The notes: generated from the sequence alone by a model not told the origin. A DNA stretch of 64,000 nucleotides from Voacanga thouarsii (GCA_026120185.1 JANUWF010001819.1:1488001-1552000); one strand, 5' to 3'. Positions 48,041 to 60,899 are shown, numbered from the stretch's first letter. Program-made: numbers and translations.

Positions 48041-48050
48041 AAGTGGGAGT
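48041..48050 (+). promoter_or_regulatory. Polypurine tract of the copia element
   Basis: Aagtgggagt one base before the 3' LTR, the usual copia plus-strand primer (AAGTGGGAG). Confidence 0.85.
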
Positions 48051-48051
48051 T

Positions 48052-49776
48052 TGTTAGTGTTATGCCCTAAAAGTAATCATTTATATATTGTATATGACAC
48101 ATTTTATTTTAATAAAAAGCATTATTTATCTCAAGGATTCTTTTGTGTAAAATAACTATTAGATAAAGTCCCTAGTACAACACTGTGTTAAGAAAATCAT
48201 GATAGAGATCATGATATGAGATTCCTACTACACTGTATAGTGTTAGTACTTAAATAGTCCCTAGTCATAGTATTAATGAGACAGGACATCATTAATGCGT
48301 TAAGACTAGTATGTGTTAGACTTACTGATTTGATCAGGCGGTAGTTCTCATATTCGTGAGTATTGAGATACTCAAAGTTAATACATGGATGTTTGTTAAT
48401 GGAACAAGTACATTGGATGACCTAGCTTTGAGATAATCACATGGATAACTATTTAGTGCCAGTGATGTAATCTCAATATAGCAAACATGCAACTATCCTT
48501 AGATTTGAGATCTCTAAGGTACTTTGTTTGCTGAGCATTGTGCTTTGATTCCAATCACTGGAGCCAGATCGAGGACCGCCTATGGGATGGATATTGGGTA
48601 CATTGTGAGATAAACGAAAGTAGTTGAGAGGGTCAATAAAGGATTCACCACTCCTAATAGTAGGGGCGAATATTTCACGGCCACTTGTAGGAATTACTAA
48701 TCGAGAAGTTCTTGGCCAAGGCGATTGTGTATTGGAAACAGTTACAATTGATACATATGTAGAGTAGTGGTTCCTGGTACAAGTACTATTATATTTGGGC
48801 CAGAATTAATATATTTTGAAGGGAGTTGGCACTAATTCCGCACTCTAAACTGAATGAGATATTGTATGGTGAAAGAAGTTAATTACACTGTTATTTGTTA
48901 TTAAAGGATTTATATCAAGCCACTTGACTTCCTAGACTTTTGGGTGGTCATGATGTGTTGCTAGATACCGCTCATGATTTGATAATATGAGTTTATTAAT
49001 TGATGAATTAATACCAATCCTTATTAGAATCAATATGATTAATTCTAATTAATTATGGATTATTAATCTGAAGACGTTTGGATTAATTCATATTCGCTAC
49101 TAATTGACTAGGAAACCTAATATGTCACACACAATAGAGGATTATATACTCAAAATGTTATTTGATAACATAGTAGGGTTAATTGCGAGAAAGAGAAGTT
49201 CTTGTGACCAAATTATAATTAGTTATAATTTATTGTCCAATTGTAATTGTGAGAATTTGATGTTTCCTACTACAATTAGAGAATTCTAACTCTTTTAGAA
49301 TTCTTAGATGGAGGATTTTTTAGCAGGATTTTTGTTTTATATAGGATATACACACGAAACCCTAGCATAAGTGTAAGACATAAAATAATTCCAACCCTAG
49401 CAACACACATTCTCTCCCTCTTCTCTCTCTCGTTCTTGAAGCAAAGCCCTAGCCTCCATTATTGGTTTATGCTAGCACATAAACATTTTGGTGCTTAAGA
49501 GTGTTCCTCTGTGTGGATTTCTATTAGAGATAACCACACACTGTGATTATAGTAGTTGGACGTTCAACTCTCGTGGTGTTTGATCAAGAGGATTGCTGAA
49601 TCACGCCTCGACTTGAAGAAGAAAAATTTTTGTTTTTCAAACGATCATAGAAAGGTAAAAAGTTGTTACCTTTGTTCTCTATATGTTTTGTTTTCCATAC
49701 ATATGCAGTTCCTGGGATGATATCTCATTTTTTTTCTTTCGCTGTGCCATATATGATATGCGTGAGATACCCAACA
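48052..49776 (+). repeat. 3' LTR of the copia element
   Basis: 1,725 bp, starting tgttagtgttatgcccta and ending gagatacccaaca, then gatgg. Differences from the 5' LTR are largely transitions plus small indels (for example cctagagg against cctaaaag). Frames crossing its right edge (from 49,683) join LTR to transposase and are not genes. Confidence 0.93.
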
Positions 49777-50262
49777 GATGGATCATCCATTTAGGAGGGA
49801 CATATGAAAGCGTGTGCCATTTTACAAGAGTAATAAATTCAGGATGCGAACTGGGAAGGACCGATGGTAGAAGTGTAAATCATAATTGGATGAAAATGAG
49901 CATTTTTCAGGACTTGCCTTACTGGTGCACTCTATTGGTGCCCCATAACATAGATATCATGTATAATGAAAAAAATTGTGTATGGCAATGTTTTTAACAT
50001 TGTTATGGATGTGAAGGGAAAAATAAAAGATAATTTAAAGGCACAACATGACGTTAAGGAGTATTACTATAGACCTTAACTAAAATTTTGTGGAGTAGGC
50101 GAAAGAAGGGTGTCCATGCCAAAAGCATGTTATTCATTGGCTACAGAGGCTAAGCAAGCACTGCTTGAATGGATGAAGGAGTTGCAACTTCCAAATGGAT
50201 ATGCTTCAAACTTATCAAGATGTGTTGATTTGAAAGAGTTGAAGATGTCTAGCATGAAAAGT
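49777..50262 (+). pseudogene. CACTA-2 transposase, part 2 (between copia and gypsy-type insertions)
   Basis: Resumes with WIIHLGGTYESVCHFTRVIN, then GVNHNW-like NHNWMKMSIFQDLPYW, and HNIDIMYNEKN, equivalent to CACTA-1 at about 18,870-19,430. It continues VLTL-like CACTA core and the segment preceding DUF4218 (LQLPNGYASNLSRCVDLKEL). It breaks at catgaaaagt (aaagt TSD, 50,258-50,262) and resumes at 59,568. Confidence 0.85.
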
Positions 50263-51620
50263 TGATATGTGTTAATAAATAACACAATTAATCAAGTTTT
50301 AATTAAAATGCCAACCACTAAAACCACACATACAGATAAGTATACCTATCATATAGTATAGGGAATAGCAAGTATTTAATCCACGAGAACTTAGGCCCCC
50401 ACCTTACTTTACTCAAATCTTTATTGTTTAGCCAATAAAATAAGAAGAGAATAAAAAGGAAAATAAATAAAGATAAAAATAGATATAACTCAAGGATATA
50501 ATTTCATGTAACTAGACAATTATCTTATAAACAATAGATTGAATCAATTAGCATTCATCATAATCAATTGTTATCTTGGCATTATAAAGGAACTTAAGTA
50601 AAATTCATCGTTTCTCAAGTCATAAACTTGTGTATATTCTACTTCTTTCCCAATCCATGAAATCACTATCTTTTAATTACTTTAGCAAATTTTCCAATCA
50701 AACCAAAGCAATCAAAAGATTCATTAAACTCATACCTTATAAACATGAAATTAGTTAATGACCATTTGCTCGAGGTGAAATCAACTAATCTTTGGTTACT
50801 TAGTTCTTTAATCTTAACTTAGTTTCCTAACTCTATTAAGATCTAACAATTATGAAATCAATGCAATGAACTTCTAACATCATTTCTCAAGTCAATTAGA
50901 AGAAAACACATCAACAATCAATTATAATAAGTAATCAAATACCAAAGACAACAATTGATTGATCAAAAATCTCAATTAATTCAAAATCATAATCTCTAAA
51001 ACAATATCCAATTACAATCAAAATATTAAGCACACATTGTTCTAGATAAGAAAACAAAGGATAAAAGATAAAACTTATAGACAAGCCCTTCTTCTTCTCT
51101 TGAAAACCTCATTTGAATATTGCTCCTTTGCATGGTGATTGAATAGCTAGCTTGGTCCTTCAAATCACACATTTCTCTTGTATTTTTCTTGTATTTATAA
51201 GCTTTCTTGATAGCAAAATTCGTTGCTCGAGAAGTCTAGTCCAAATAGAATTTAGAAAATACTAAAATCCTTTAGAAAATACTAAATTCGCTCACAACTG
51301 TCTCTGGGCAGAGTGGACCTGGCGCCGGGTCCAGTCGGGCCACTTAGCGTTGGGTCAAATCTATTTTTGGACTCAATTTTGTTCTATTTTTGCTATTTGA
51401 CTAGAATGGCGCCTAGTCCCTTGGCTGGGCCTAGCGCCAGGTCTGTTCTAGAATTGTTCACTTTTCGCTCGAATTCAACTTAATTCTGCACAAATTTACC
51501 AAAAACATTTTTTACAAGCAAAATGTCAAATAAGAAGGAATATGCCTAGTTATTACAACAAATGTACCTTAAAATAACCTCAAATAACTAAGAAAATAAT
51601 GGTGATTTTAGCCTTTATCA
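50263..51620 (-). repeat. Left LTR (3' LTR in element sense)
   Basis: Contains a GC-rich part at about 51,300-51,440 with gacctggcgccgggtcc and cctagcgccaggtctg, nearly palindromic around ggcgcc. The remainder is AT-rich. It matches 58,211-59,567 over its length apart from the first 60 bases, where the right copy has about 23 extra bases. Confidence 0.88.
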
Positions 51621-53296
51621 CATGCCTCACACTTGAACATTTGCTTGTCCTCAAGCAAATAAGAATTGGACACTTACATTTACAACAAGACAAAATAATT
51701 TAGCAAATTCATATATAATAAAGGAAAAATCTTCTTCCAACTTCAAATACAAGCTTGTCATTCATTCAACCCTTTTAAAACCTTGTAAACTAAATCAAAT
51801 AATCCCAAAGCCATCAAAGTTAAGATAAACAAGCTTATATCTAGTACAAGAAAATTATCCTACTCCTCAAGCAAAAACATAGATAATATAAATTATATAA
51901 GTCAAGCCATTTAACCAATTCAAGCATTATAAACTCAAATTTACACAGCTTAAGTTAGTGAAACAAGGAAAACATTCCACTCTCTTTTTTTTTTTCCAAT
52001 GACTTAGGGAATTAATAGCCTCAAGTGAATGCATTTCTCTTCACACACCGTAATGGCCCCTTTATAGTCATCATCATTTTTTTTATAGCAATTTTTATTT
52101 TCTTTCTCTTTCTTTCCTTACCTTCTTGCCTTCAGGATAGTCTCAAGAGAGTGTGATGGTTCTTTGTTTCTTCTCTTCCACTCACCGTATTGGCCCCATT
52201 TTCAGCAAAAGGTTTCTCTTTCTTTTTTTCTCAAGCGATGAAAGCAATTTTTTCAACTCACATTCTTTCCTTTTCACTAAAAAAATTTTCACATACCCCC
52301 ACACTTTCATATTCCTTATTCACAACTTAAAGTTAAGCAAATTTTAAATTTATAATACAAGAATTAATCAATAACTCTTTCCATATTTCATCATATTATC
52401 CACATTCAATCTTAAAGAATAAAACAAAACTCAAATACCAAATATACCAAGGTTAATTTAAATTCTCAAGACTTAGCAAAATCCAACTTAATACGCACGT
52501 TTACCTTTTAATAAAAATCATATCATAATGAATGACAAATTTATATCCAAAATTAAAAAGAAAATCATAACTCCATTAAAGACAAATAAACTCAGTTTAG
52601 CTCCAAATTTAAATTTTTTCCAAATTAGCTCAACAGCAAGAAGATACCAAATACCAAGAAAACACCATAATATTGACAAAATTTGGACAAAGAATATCAC
52701 CAAATCACTCCCCCACACTTTAACTGGACAATGTCCTTATTGGCGAAGAATTAACATAAGAAAGCATCTTCAAAGGGATAAAAAATGATAAAAGGAGGGA
52801 TATAGTTAGGAAATACTCCCCAAGCACAATAATGCTCCAATAAATATCACAACCTGAAATAGATAGAAAAGCTTGTCCAATAAGTATTTATTCAAACCTA
52901 CAAAAGAAAACCCAAATGAAAGCATTAGAAATATAATAACAAAATAAATACAGCTAAATAAAAGAAGATAAACTAAAGAAAAATAGTAGTAAAAATCCTA
53001 ACAAAGCAAGTAAAGACATGACTCACTCCCCCACACGTAAGATGAAAAATATTTCCTTATTGGGGGAGGAAAAAGACACTTAACCTACTAAAGAAGACCA
53101 AACCTACGACAAAGAGGTAAACTCTTTCCACTTATCATCCCTTTGTAAAAGACATTAATGCTCATTAAAAAATGTAGGCATGATGAATGTAGAAATAAGA
53201 GAGGTTTATTAAAAATGCAGGGTTCATGAAAAATATTAGTTGCAATGAATGTAAATGCATGACCCGCCCTCTGTAACACATTTTTAGACATACAAA

Positions 53297-53877
53297 TCAA
53301 GTTCCTAGCATAAAGATGTAAATGATGTCGAAAAATGTATAAGCATTAGAAGCACTACTTATCCCTTCAAAAGATTTGTCACAATTAAAATTTTCCTTTA
53401 AACCTAGTAGTGTAGATTTTAAAGACGGGATCAAGACATCCTTACTTTTCAAATTAAGGTCTATAAAAACTAAGTTACTTCCCTTTGAATGGGGTGAAGG
53501 GTAGAAATTACCACCATCCTCCAAGGACTTCATATGATGTAGCATTGAAAAATCCAACTCCTCCATTTCCACATTAGACAATTGTTCCTCATATCCTCTC
53601 TCATTTCCTTGGGGATTTTCTTGTTCAAACATATGGGCCATTATGGCATCCTTAACTAACTTGGCTATTTGTGTTCTTCGATGGCTTATACGTTAGGATG
53701 CTTTTTCATACCACCTAATGGACGTGTTTGTGTTGAAGTGTCAAGTGACGTCTCACTACAAGCACTAATCCGAGCTTGCAACCTTGCCAATGTATCATCA
53801 TTATAGCTCTTTTGACATTGTGCCCACGAATAATTATTCATGATGATGTTTTGAATCTCGCATGCAAAGAAAAACAA
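53297..53877 (-). pseudogene. Short frames downstream of the PBS, unrecognised
   Basis: The minus-strand frame at 53,877-53,686 contains MNNYSWAQCQKSYNDDTLAR. A second frame at 53,641-53,297 contains MAHMFEQENPQGNERGYEEQ and an acidic stretch. They lie in different frames about 45 bp apart. The position, first coding stretch after the PBS, is where gag would be, but I see no zinc knuckle or gag core. They may be the relic of one protein. Confidence 0.35.
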
Positions 53878-54066
53878 AAATCAAATAAAACAAAAAACAA
53901 AAAATAATAATAAATAATAAAAACAAAAAAATCACGAAAAAAATAGAGAAAAGAAAAATATACAAATTAGAAATATTCGTAAACTACCAAAACACAAAAG
54001 TTAGTGGTATATACAAATACAAAAAATACTAAATCAACAAGACTTGAGTGTTTCCTATAGTGCCTA

Positions 54067-54084
54067 TCCCCGGTAATGGTGCCA
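54067..54084 (-). promoter_or_regulatory. Primer-binding site, tRNA-Asp type
   Basis: The minus strand reads TGGCACCATTACCGGGGA. Plant tRNA-Asp ends ...TCCCCGGCAACGGCGCCA, whose complement is TGGCGCCGTTGCCGGGGA, so this differs at three positions, all G to A (C to T on the opposite strand). Before the nested insertion it lay six bases from the LTR edge. Confidence 0.8.
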
Positions 54085-54095
54085 AAAACTTGATG

Positions 54096-57000
54096 TGTGA
54101 AACCCCACCTAATGCCAACCCTAGAGTAAGGGGGTCGGGATGCATATCATATTATTTTGCATGAATATATATGTTCTTGAATGATTTTATGTGCTTTAGA
54201 ATTGTGGATTATAGGTTAAAATGCTTAGTTATGCTTAATGAGTATGAGGGATAAAATGGTAATTTTACTTGAGGTCAAAATAGGAAGATAGCTTGAGGAT
54301 TTCATAAGAAGAATATGTGGTTGAGAAAATAAGAACAAGAATTAGTGTGGTTTAGTGGTTAGAGCTTGGTGAATTAATTTCTAAGGTCATGAGTTCAAAT
54401 CACATCATTTAAGCTTTTGGCATGATTATCTTAACTAAGTTTGATTTTTTTTTTTTTTTTGTTTTCTTGCATTCCATGAAAATAGGAATGTTGTCTTAGG
54501 GGAGACATAAAGATAATGTCCTAATCTTATCCTCATGTCCTAAAAAGAATTCTAGAGGAATTCGTGTCCTTTTTATTACCTTTAGCTTGTCCTAACGTCT
54601 TTATAATTTAAATTCATTAAATCTCTTCTTCTGAATTCCAAAAATTCTGTGATAATTCCTTCACCTTGAATTTTGAAAATCAGCTTTGGAGGATGGGGAG
54701 TTGGCCGCAAAAAGGAGGGGAAATAGGAAGGGTTTCCAAAAGAAATCAACCACCATGAAAGACCCTTCAAAATTCACCTTCATGTTATTCATATTTTAGT
54801 GAAGGAAAATCTGGAAAATTTTCCAGAATTTTTGCAGACCATCTCTTCGAAAATTCAACCAGTAAACCTCTTCATTTGCTGCCTAGAAAATGGTCATTTC
54901 ATATGGCTTAAAGGCTGAAAATTCTGTGCAATTTTCGGACTGCACAAATTGCACCAACCTTCGAAACCTTAGACAGCTTGAAACCAGAATTTTTCCAGCT
55001 TTGCTTTCTTCAAGCCTAGGCTGAAAACCACCCTTCAACTTCTGTAACATTGATCCTTGATCAGCCATGGACTGAACATCGTTGACCTTCACACTTACCT
55101 TGAACTCATGGACTCCATAACCACACCTCAAAACACTTCTAAGATCACTCCATTCAAACTCTTTTTGAACTTCAAAAAAATTCCAGCATTTTACTCCATT
55201 AAACCACTCTTGCATTAGGCTAACTAACCAGAATTTCCTCTGCCTTCATAGACTGAATTTCGGTTAGCTCTATAGCCTGAACAAGCTCCATTCATTTCAT
55301 CAAAACCACCTTGTTCAGCCGGCACCATTGAAGAGTGAAGAAACCTTCCTTGATCAAACACCATAGCTAACCTCCTACCTTAAACAACTCCACAACTTCC
55401 TCCATTTGAATTTCAAATAAAATCTGATCATTCTCTCTCCTTCTTGCTGAAAATCGAAACTCCCATTCACCCTAGACCATTCAGCCAGCACCTTACCAGA
55501 TTTCGTGCAGCAATTCTCTCAAACTCTCTCCATCTTTCACCAAGAACACCAAGAACACACACTAAACTTCTTCAAGCCTAACCCTACTCTAAACACCTCC
55601 AATCACTCTTAAATACTCTAGATCACTTCTACTTAATCCCTAGACTTCATTTCTGGTATTTATAACACAAAACCTCGCAAACAAGAATTTTCAAACGGAT
55701 CAAAATTAGCCTTTTCCCTTGAAGGTCTCAAGAACATCAACAAGGTAAATCAGGAACAACCTTCTTGTTCATCCTTTTCCATTCAATTCTTAATATACCC
55801 TTCTAATGCTCTCTCTCTCTCTCTCTCTCTCTACCGAAATGGTTGATCAACCATCAACCATGGCTATTTTTCCCGGTGGATCACTCAAGACTCTCTATCG
55901 CGCGTGGACCTTCTTTTGTCTTCATCAAAGCAATCGACAATCAAGTATCCATTCTTAAATCCGCTCTTTTTAAATTCTGAAATCATGTCTCCTAGGGGTT
56001 GATAGGGAGATAGAGTATGAATGGAGATTGAGTATATGCATGTGGATTAAGGGGATGGAGTTAAGACATGATGATTGTTGTATATGGCTAAGTTGTATGT
56101 GTTTTCTTTTTGAATCATTGTATGTTCTTCGTGCTTAATGAATTTTATGGATGTTTGAAGCATGTTAGAGATCATGACACCAAAGGTGATTAGGCTCTTA
56201 TGTTTCTATTTTTCATTGAAGCCATTAATGATGATTATGCCTAGAAGGAAGTTAGCCTTGTGATAGTATGTGTTAAGTCAAGCATGTGTTAATGAATGGA
56301 TTGGTTTATTATTTGATGTTGGAGAATGTGTTTATGAATCTTTTCTAGCAATAGGAAAATCATGGTGAAAGAGTATTTCCTCGTTAAGTCTAGGTTATTT
56401 TTATTAACCAAATTTTATTACTTTAAATAGAATTACTACTATATTTTTTCTCTATAAAATTCGAAACTCTAGGAAGATTTGGAGTGGTTTATTAATTAAA
56501 ATATTAATATTTTCTTTATCAAATAAATGAGATCTTTTGTTAAAAATAATATATATAGTAATAAATCTTTTATAATAAATAAAATATTAGAATTAATCGA
56601 TGACCTTGTAGACCTTAGTTCAAACTTTTACCTATATTCCTAAATATTATTTATATTAAAATCTATTTGTTATTTATTAATTAAAAATTTAAAATAATTC
56701 ATTTATTATTAATTTTATTTATTACTAATTATTTATTATCTATTAAAAAAATTAATTAAAAATTATATGTAATTTATTATTTACTTATAATAAAGTTATT
56801 TTTAAATTACCATTTATTAATATTATTAGGACTTAATATTATTTAAAATTCAAACCTTCTTTTATTTATTAATAATAGCACTCAAGAATTATTAATTGAG
56901 TCTATAATTTATTAGCAATTACTTTAGAACCCCAAGTTATTTTAACCTATCAAACTAGACTTATTTTATAAAATTCTTTTTTTAGCTAGCCTTAAAGCTT

Positions 57001-58210
57001 AGAACATTAGGGTCGTGATGGTAATGGGTTGAACTAGGATTATTTTGTGTAAGTGAGTTTAGCTTGAATGTAACCTTATGTTTTGTGTTTACCCCAGGCG
57101 GGGTTAGGTTAGCCTTGGAAGACTTTTGAGTTTGAGCAAGCAAAGAATCAGGTAAGCTCCTGCATGGAATTTTGTGAAGACAAAAAATTACTGTGGCAAG
57201 CCAAATGTGATGTGTATGGACATTTATTTTGTGAAGGCAATTAAGGACTGTTTTCCTTTTTTCCAGACAAACAAAACATTTGAAAATTAAACAAGCAGTT
57301 TTACACAAAATGCTAAACTCTTTCTAAAACCCAACTTTGACAAGACTTTTAGAAACCCTTAGTTGCTATTTCCAAATAAAGCAGATTATGATCAATTTTC
57401 TCCCAAGTGGGACAATCAACGTTGAGTACTCAATAAGGGTAGACCACCAGGACTAGTCTTTGAAGGGTTAGGGTAAGTCTCTCAGTAGGTGGCCACCTCT
57501 GAGGGTTGAGTCCTTCCTAGATAGGATGCCAGTCCGGTAGGTCATGCCAGTTCGAGCTAGCAAGTTTCAGTCATGTGGACTGTGTGTTCCGGAGTGGACA
57601 ACCGGTAATTTTGGGTGTGAAAATGGAGGAGTATCTCACCCAGTAGGCCGTACACCTACCCTCTGTTAGCTTGCACAAAGTGTGGCATTCTGACCGTTAT
57701 TTAGTCATGGGGCCTAACGTGTGGTAAACCATGGCTACCCATTTGAGTGGTTGTATTTATTGTGCACATGTATGGTTTGAAAAGCGAAACGCCACTCTTT
57801 ATTTTCAACATTTATTTATTGCTTGCCAGTACTTTTCCTTATGAAACTTTTTCAACTTGCATACATGAATTATTTTACCTGAGACACTCAAAGCACACAC
57901 GAGCTTACTGAGATTTTTATTTCACCACCTTTTATGCCATGTTTTAGGAAGATCCTGCTGTGGAGGTCATTAGTTAGATTGTTGCCTATACTTTGAAGAC
58001 TCATGTTATTTTCTTTATGTGATGTTTTGAGAGATTGTTGCAAACAATTTATTTTGGATTTATTCTAGTATTCATCTTTTGGGTTGTAATAAGTTTAATT
58101 TTAAAGTCTTTATTTTATTTTATTCTATGTAACCTAATTATAAAGACCCCTTGTCCTCTGGACGGGGCGACATCCCCGGCCTTGATGGGCCTAGGTAGTG
58201 GGGTGTTACA
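54096..58210. mobile_element. Giant solo LTR, 4.1 kb, nested in the gypsy-type element
   Basis: Starts tgtgaaaccccac and ends ggggtgttaca. The five flanking bases are tgatg on both sides (54,091-54,095; 58,211-58,215), a perfect TSD, placing the insertion at the inner edge of the host LTR. It is collinear with 26,422-30,791 throughout. No coding domains. It contains a ctctctc run near 55,810 and long AT-rich sequence (56,400-56,960). Confidence 0.88.
54348..54402 (+). promoter_or_regulatory. tRNA-like A-box and B-box segment in the second giant LTR
   Basis: Tggtttagtggttagagc followed about 26 bases later by agttcaaatca, 252 bp from the LTR start (255 in the sister copy). The A-box-like part is closer to a tRNA than in the sister. 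The B box is weaker (agttcaaat for ggttcaaat). Confidence 0.45.
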
Positions 58211-59567
58211 TGATGCATATTTTTTAGTGTAGAAAATATTACTAACAAATAACGTAATTTATCAAGTTTTAATTAAAATGTCAATCACTAAAACTACACA
58301 TACATGCAAGTATACCCATCGTATAGTATAGGGAATAGCAAGTAACAAATTCACGAGAAATTAGGTTCCTACCTTACTTTACTCAAATCTTTATTATTTA
58401 ACCAATAAAATAAGAAGAGATTAAAAAGAAAAATAAACAAAGATAAAAATACATATAACTCAAGGATGTAATTTCATGTAACTAGACAATTATCTTGAAA
58501 ACAATATATTGAATCAATTAGCATTCATTACAATTAATTATTGTTTTGGTATCATGAAGGAACTTAAGTAAAATTCAATCATTTCCCAAGTCATAAACTT
58601 ACTTATGTAGATTCCACTTCTTTCCCAATCCATGGAATCACTATCTTTTAATTACTTTAGCAGATTTTCCAATCAAACCAAAGCAATCAAAAGATGCATT
58701 AAACTCATACCTTATAAGCATGAAATGAGCTAATGACTTTTTGCTAGAGGTGAAATCAACTAATCTTTGGTTACTTAGTTCTTTAATCTTATCTTAGTTT
58801 CCAAAATCCATTAAGATCTAACAAATATGAAATCAATACAATTAACTTCTAACATCGTTTCCCAAGTCAAATAGAAGAAAATGCATCAATAACCAATTAT
58901 AACAAGTAATCAAATACCAAAGACAACAATAGATTAATAAAAAATTCTAATTAATTCAAAATCATAATCCCCAAAATAATATCTAATTACAATCAAAACA
59001 TTAAGCACATCATTATTCTAGAAAAGTAAACAAATGGTAAAAGATAAAACTCATAGACAAGCCCTTCTTCTTCTCTTGAGAACTTCCTTTGAACAATGCT
59101 CATTTGAGTGGTGATTGAGAAGCTAGTTTGGATCCTTCAAATCACAACTTTCTCTTGTACTTTTCTTGTATTTATAAGCCTTCTTGATACCAAAATTCGT
59201 TGCTTGAGAAGTCTAGTCCAAGTAGAATTCAAAAAATACCAAAATCCTTTAGAAATTACCAAATTCATTCACAATCGCCTTTAGGCAGAGTGGACGTGGT
59301 GCTGGGTCCAATATGTTATTGGACTCAATTTAGCTCCATTTTTGCTGTTTAACTAGAATGGACCCGGTGCCTGGTCCCCTAGTTGGGCCTGGCGCCAGGT
59401 CTATTCTAGAATTGTTTACTTTTCATTCGAAATCATCTTAATTCTGTACAAATTTGTCAAAAATACTTTTTACAAGCAAAATGTCAAATAGGAAGGAATA
59501 TATCTAGTTATTACAACAAATATACCTCAAATAACTAGGAAAATAATGGTGATTTTAGTCCCTATCA
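58211..59567 (-). repeat. Right LTR (5' LTR in element sense)
   Basis: 1,357 bp ending gattttagtccctatca. It has the same GC-rich island in decayed form (59,290-59,400: ggtgctgggtcc, ggcgccaggtct). Differences from the left LTR are mainly C-to-T and G-to-A. Confidence 0.88.
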
Positions 59568-60867
59568 AAAGTCATGATTGCCATGTGTTTATAGAATGGT
59601 TACTTCCAATTTCTTTAAGAGAATTTCTTCATGTTAATGTTTTGGAACGTGTTGACAGAATTGAGTCTTTTTTTATAGGGATTTGTGCTCACCTAAATTG
59701 TTAGTGGCTCATATAAAGAAATTGGAGAATAAAATTCCTATACTTATATGTAAACTAGAAAAAATATTTCCTCCCAATTTCTTCGATATGATGGAGCATC
59801 CAGTGGTTCACTTGCATTATGAAGCTCTTGTTTGTAGTTCAACTCAATATAGATGGATATATCCCTTTAAAAGGTACGTAGGCATTCAATATGCTAGTTA
59901 TTAATGTTATATTACATGATAGTAATATGGTTTGCAAAATTGTGATCAAATTGACCTTGTTTCGAATAACAGGTTCTTGCATCGTTTAAAGATCAAAGTA
60001 AAAGGCAGGGGTAGAATGGTTAATTTGTAAAGTATATCTAGTTGAAGAAGCATCAACGTTCTTTTCCTACTACTTTAACCCACATGTTCAAACAAGATAT
60101 ACACAAGTGGCACGTAATAAGGAGGAAATAACTGAGCATGTCCATAAACAATCTTTGCTCTCAATCTGCAATATTATAGGAAAGGCATTGGGGAGGATAC
60201 AAGCTCGATTCCTAACATCCGAGGAATTCATGCTACCATAAATTATATTTTGCTAAACTGTGATGAGGTGAAAACCATAAATTAGGATTTTTCTACTTTA
60301 TTACGATCCTATAACATAGGTGTTACAGAGTTGGAAGTCGAGAGAAGGATCGAGAAAGAGTTTGCTGGATGGTTAAAAAATTATGTAAGTTCTTATAGTT
60401 TTCGAATGTCAGTGAGTGTATGATTATGTAATTGACTTCTGCATCTATATCTCGGACATGAAATTATGTAATACAACTTTCTTGTAGGTGCGTGACCCAG
60501 CCAATGGAGTGACAAACAATGTTTGCAAAACCTTACGTGGGGATAATAGAGAGGTGAAATCATTTCAAGAATACGTAATTAATAGTTATTAATTTCACAC
60601 GGGTGACCATGCAAAATATAGAAAAAGTGTCAACCAAGGAGTTTGTGTTAAAGGTGCCAAGAATGAGCATGCCAGTGTTTATTATTATGGGGTCTTAAAG
60701 GAGGTTCTTGAACTTTGATTTCCTGGTCATCCAATATAAGTTAGTTGATATTAACTATAAAAGGCGTTATCCTAAATATGACCCTTTTGTATTCACCCAG
60801 CAAGCACATCAATTATACTTTGCTACATATCCTCTAATTAAAAGACAAAAATCTGAATGGATAGCAG
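59568..60867 (+). pseudogene. CACTA-2 transposase, part 3 (DUF4218/DUF4216-like), cut by CACTA-3
   Basis: Resumes HDCHVFIEWLLPISLREF-like coding, then ICKLEKIFPPNFFDMMEHPV (59,740-59,800) and an intron-bearing stretch equivalent to CACTA-1 19,745-20,340 (gtaagtt near 60,385, ttgtag near 60,484). It ends with the DUF4216-like YKLVDINYKRRYPKYDPFV (60,717 on) and KRQKSEW. It stops at 60,867 where CACTACAAAA begins. Lesions are numerous. Confidence 0.82.
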
Positions 60868-60899
60868 CACTACAAAAAAAAAAAAAAAATAGGACAAAT

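Larger units (their letters stand above)
40460..49776 (+). mobile_element. Ty1/copia retrotransposon, 9.3 kb, in CACTA-2
   Basis: The 5' LTR is 40,460-42,189, the 3' LTR 48,052-49,776, and the TSD gatgg is perfect (40,455-40,459; 49,777-49,781). Removing it rejoins the CACTA-2 frame (cttactgatggatcatcc), matching CACTA-1 cttaccactggatcatcc at about 18,870. It has a PBS, a long leader, gag, a pol in copia order (protease, integrase, RT, RNase H) and a polypurine tract. LTR copies differ by roughly a tenth of sites near their starts, so the insertion is not recent. About 17 stops and some frameshifts make it inactive. Confidence 0.95.
51621..54090 (-). other. Internal region of the non-autonomous element
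   Basis: About 2.5 kb. Plus-strand motifs ccccacac with a tgtcctta-like follow-up recur (52,707; 53,027) and a related form, cctcacacttgaac, lies at 51,624. No protease, integrase, RT or RNase H motif is seen on either strand. Two short minus-strand frames near the PBS are given separately. The rest (51,650-53,290) holds nothing I recognise. Confidence 0.6.
50263..59567 (-). mobile_element. Non-autonomous gypsy-type LTR element, reverse strand, in CACTA-2
   Basis: LTRs 50,263-51,620 and 58,211-59,567 (1,358 and 1,357 bp) with TG...CA ends (tgata...tatca) and a perfect TSD aaagt (50,258-50,262; 59,568-59,572). The minus strand carries a tRNA-Asp-type PBS next to the right-hand LTR, so transcription ran right to left. 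Without the nested giant LTR, the internal part is only about 2.5 kb and holds no pol. This is a LARD/TR-GAG type of element that would depend on a related autonomous copy. Confidence 0.88.

Noticed and set aside
49683..49997. A 104-residue frame ending in transposase-like sequence
   Set aside because: It crosses the junction of the copia 3' LTR and the CACTA-2 transposase, so the apparent protein is a chance fusion; only the right part is real homology.
54883..55215. A 110-residue minus-strand frame in the giant LTR
   Set aside because: The collinear sister LTR (about 27,240-27,550) has no corresponding frame, so it is not conserved.
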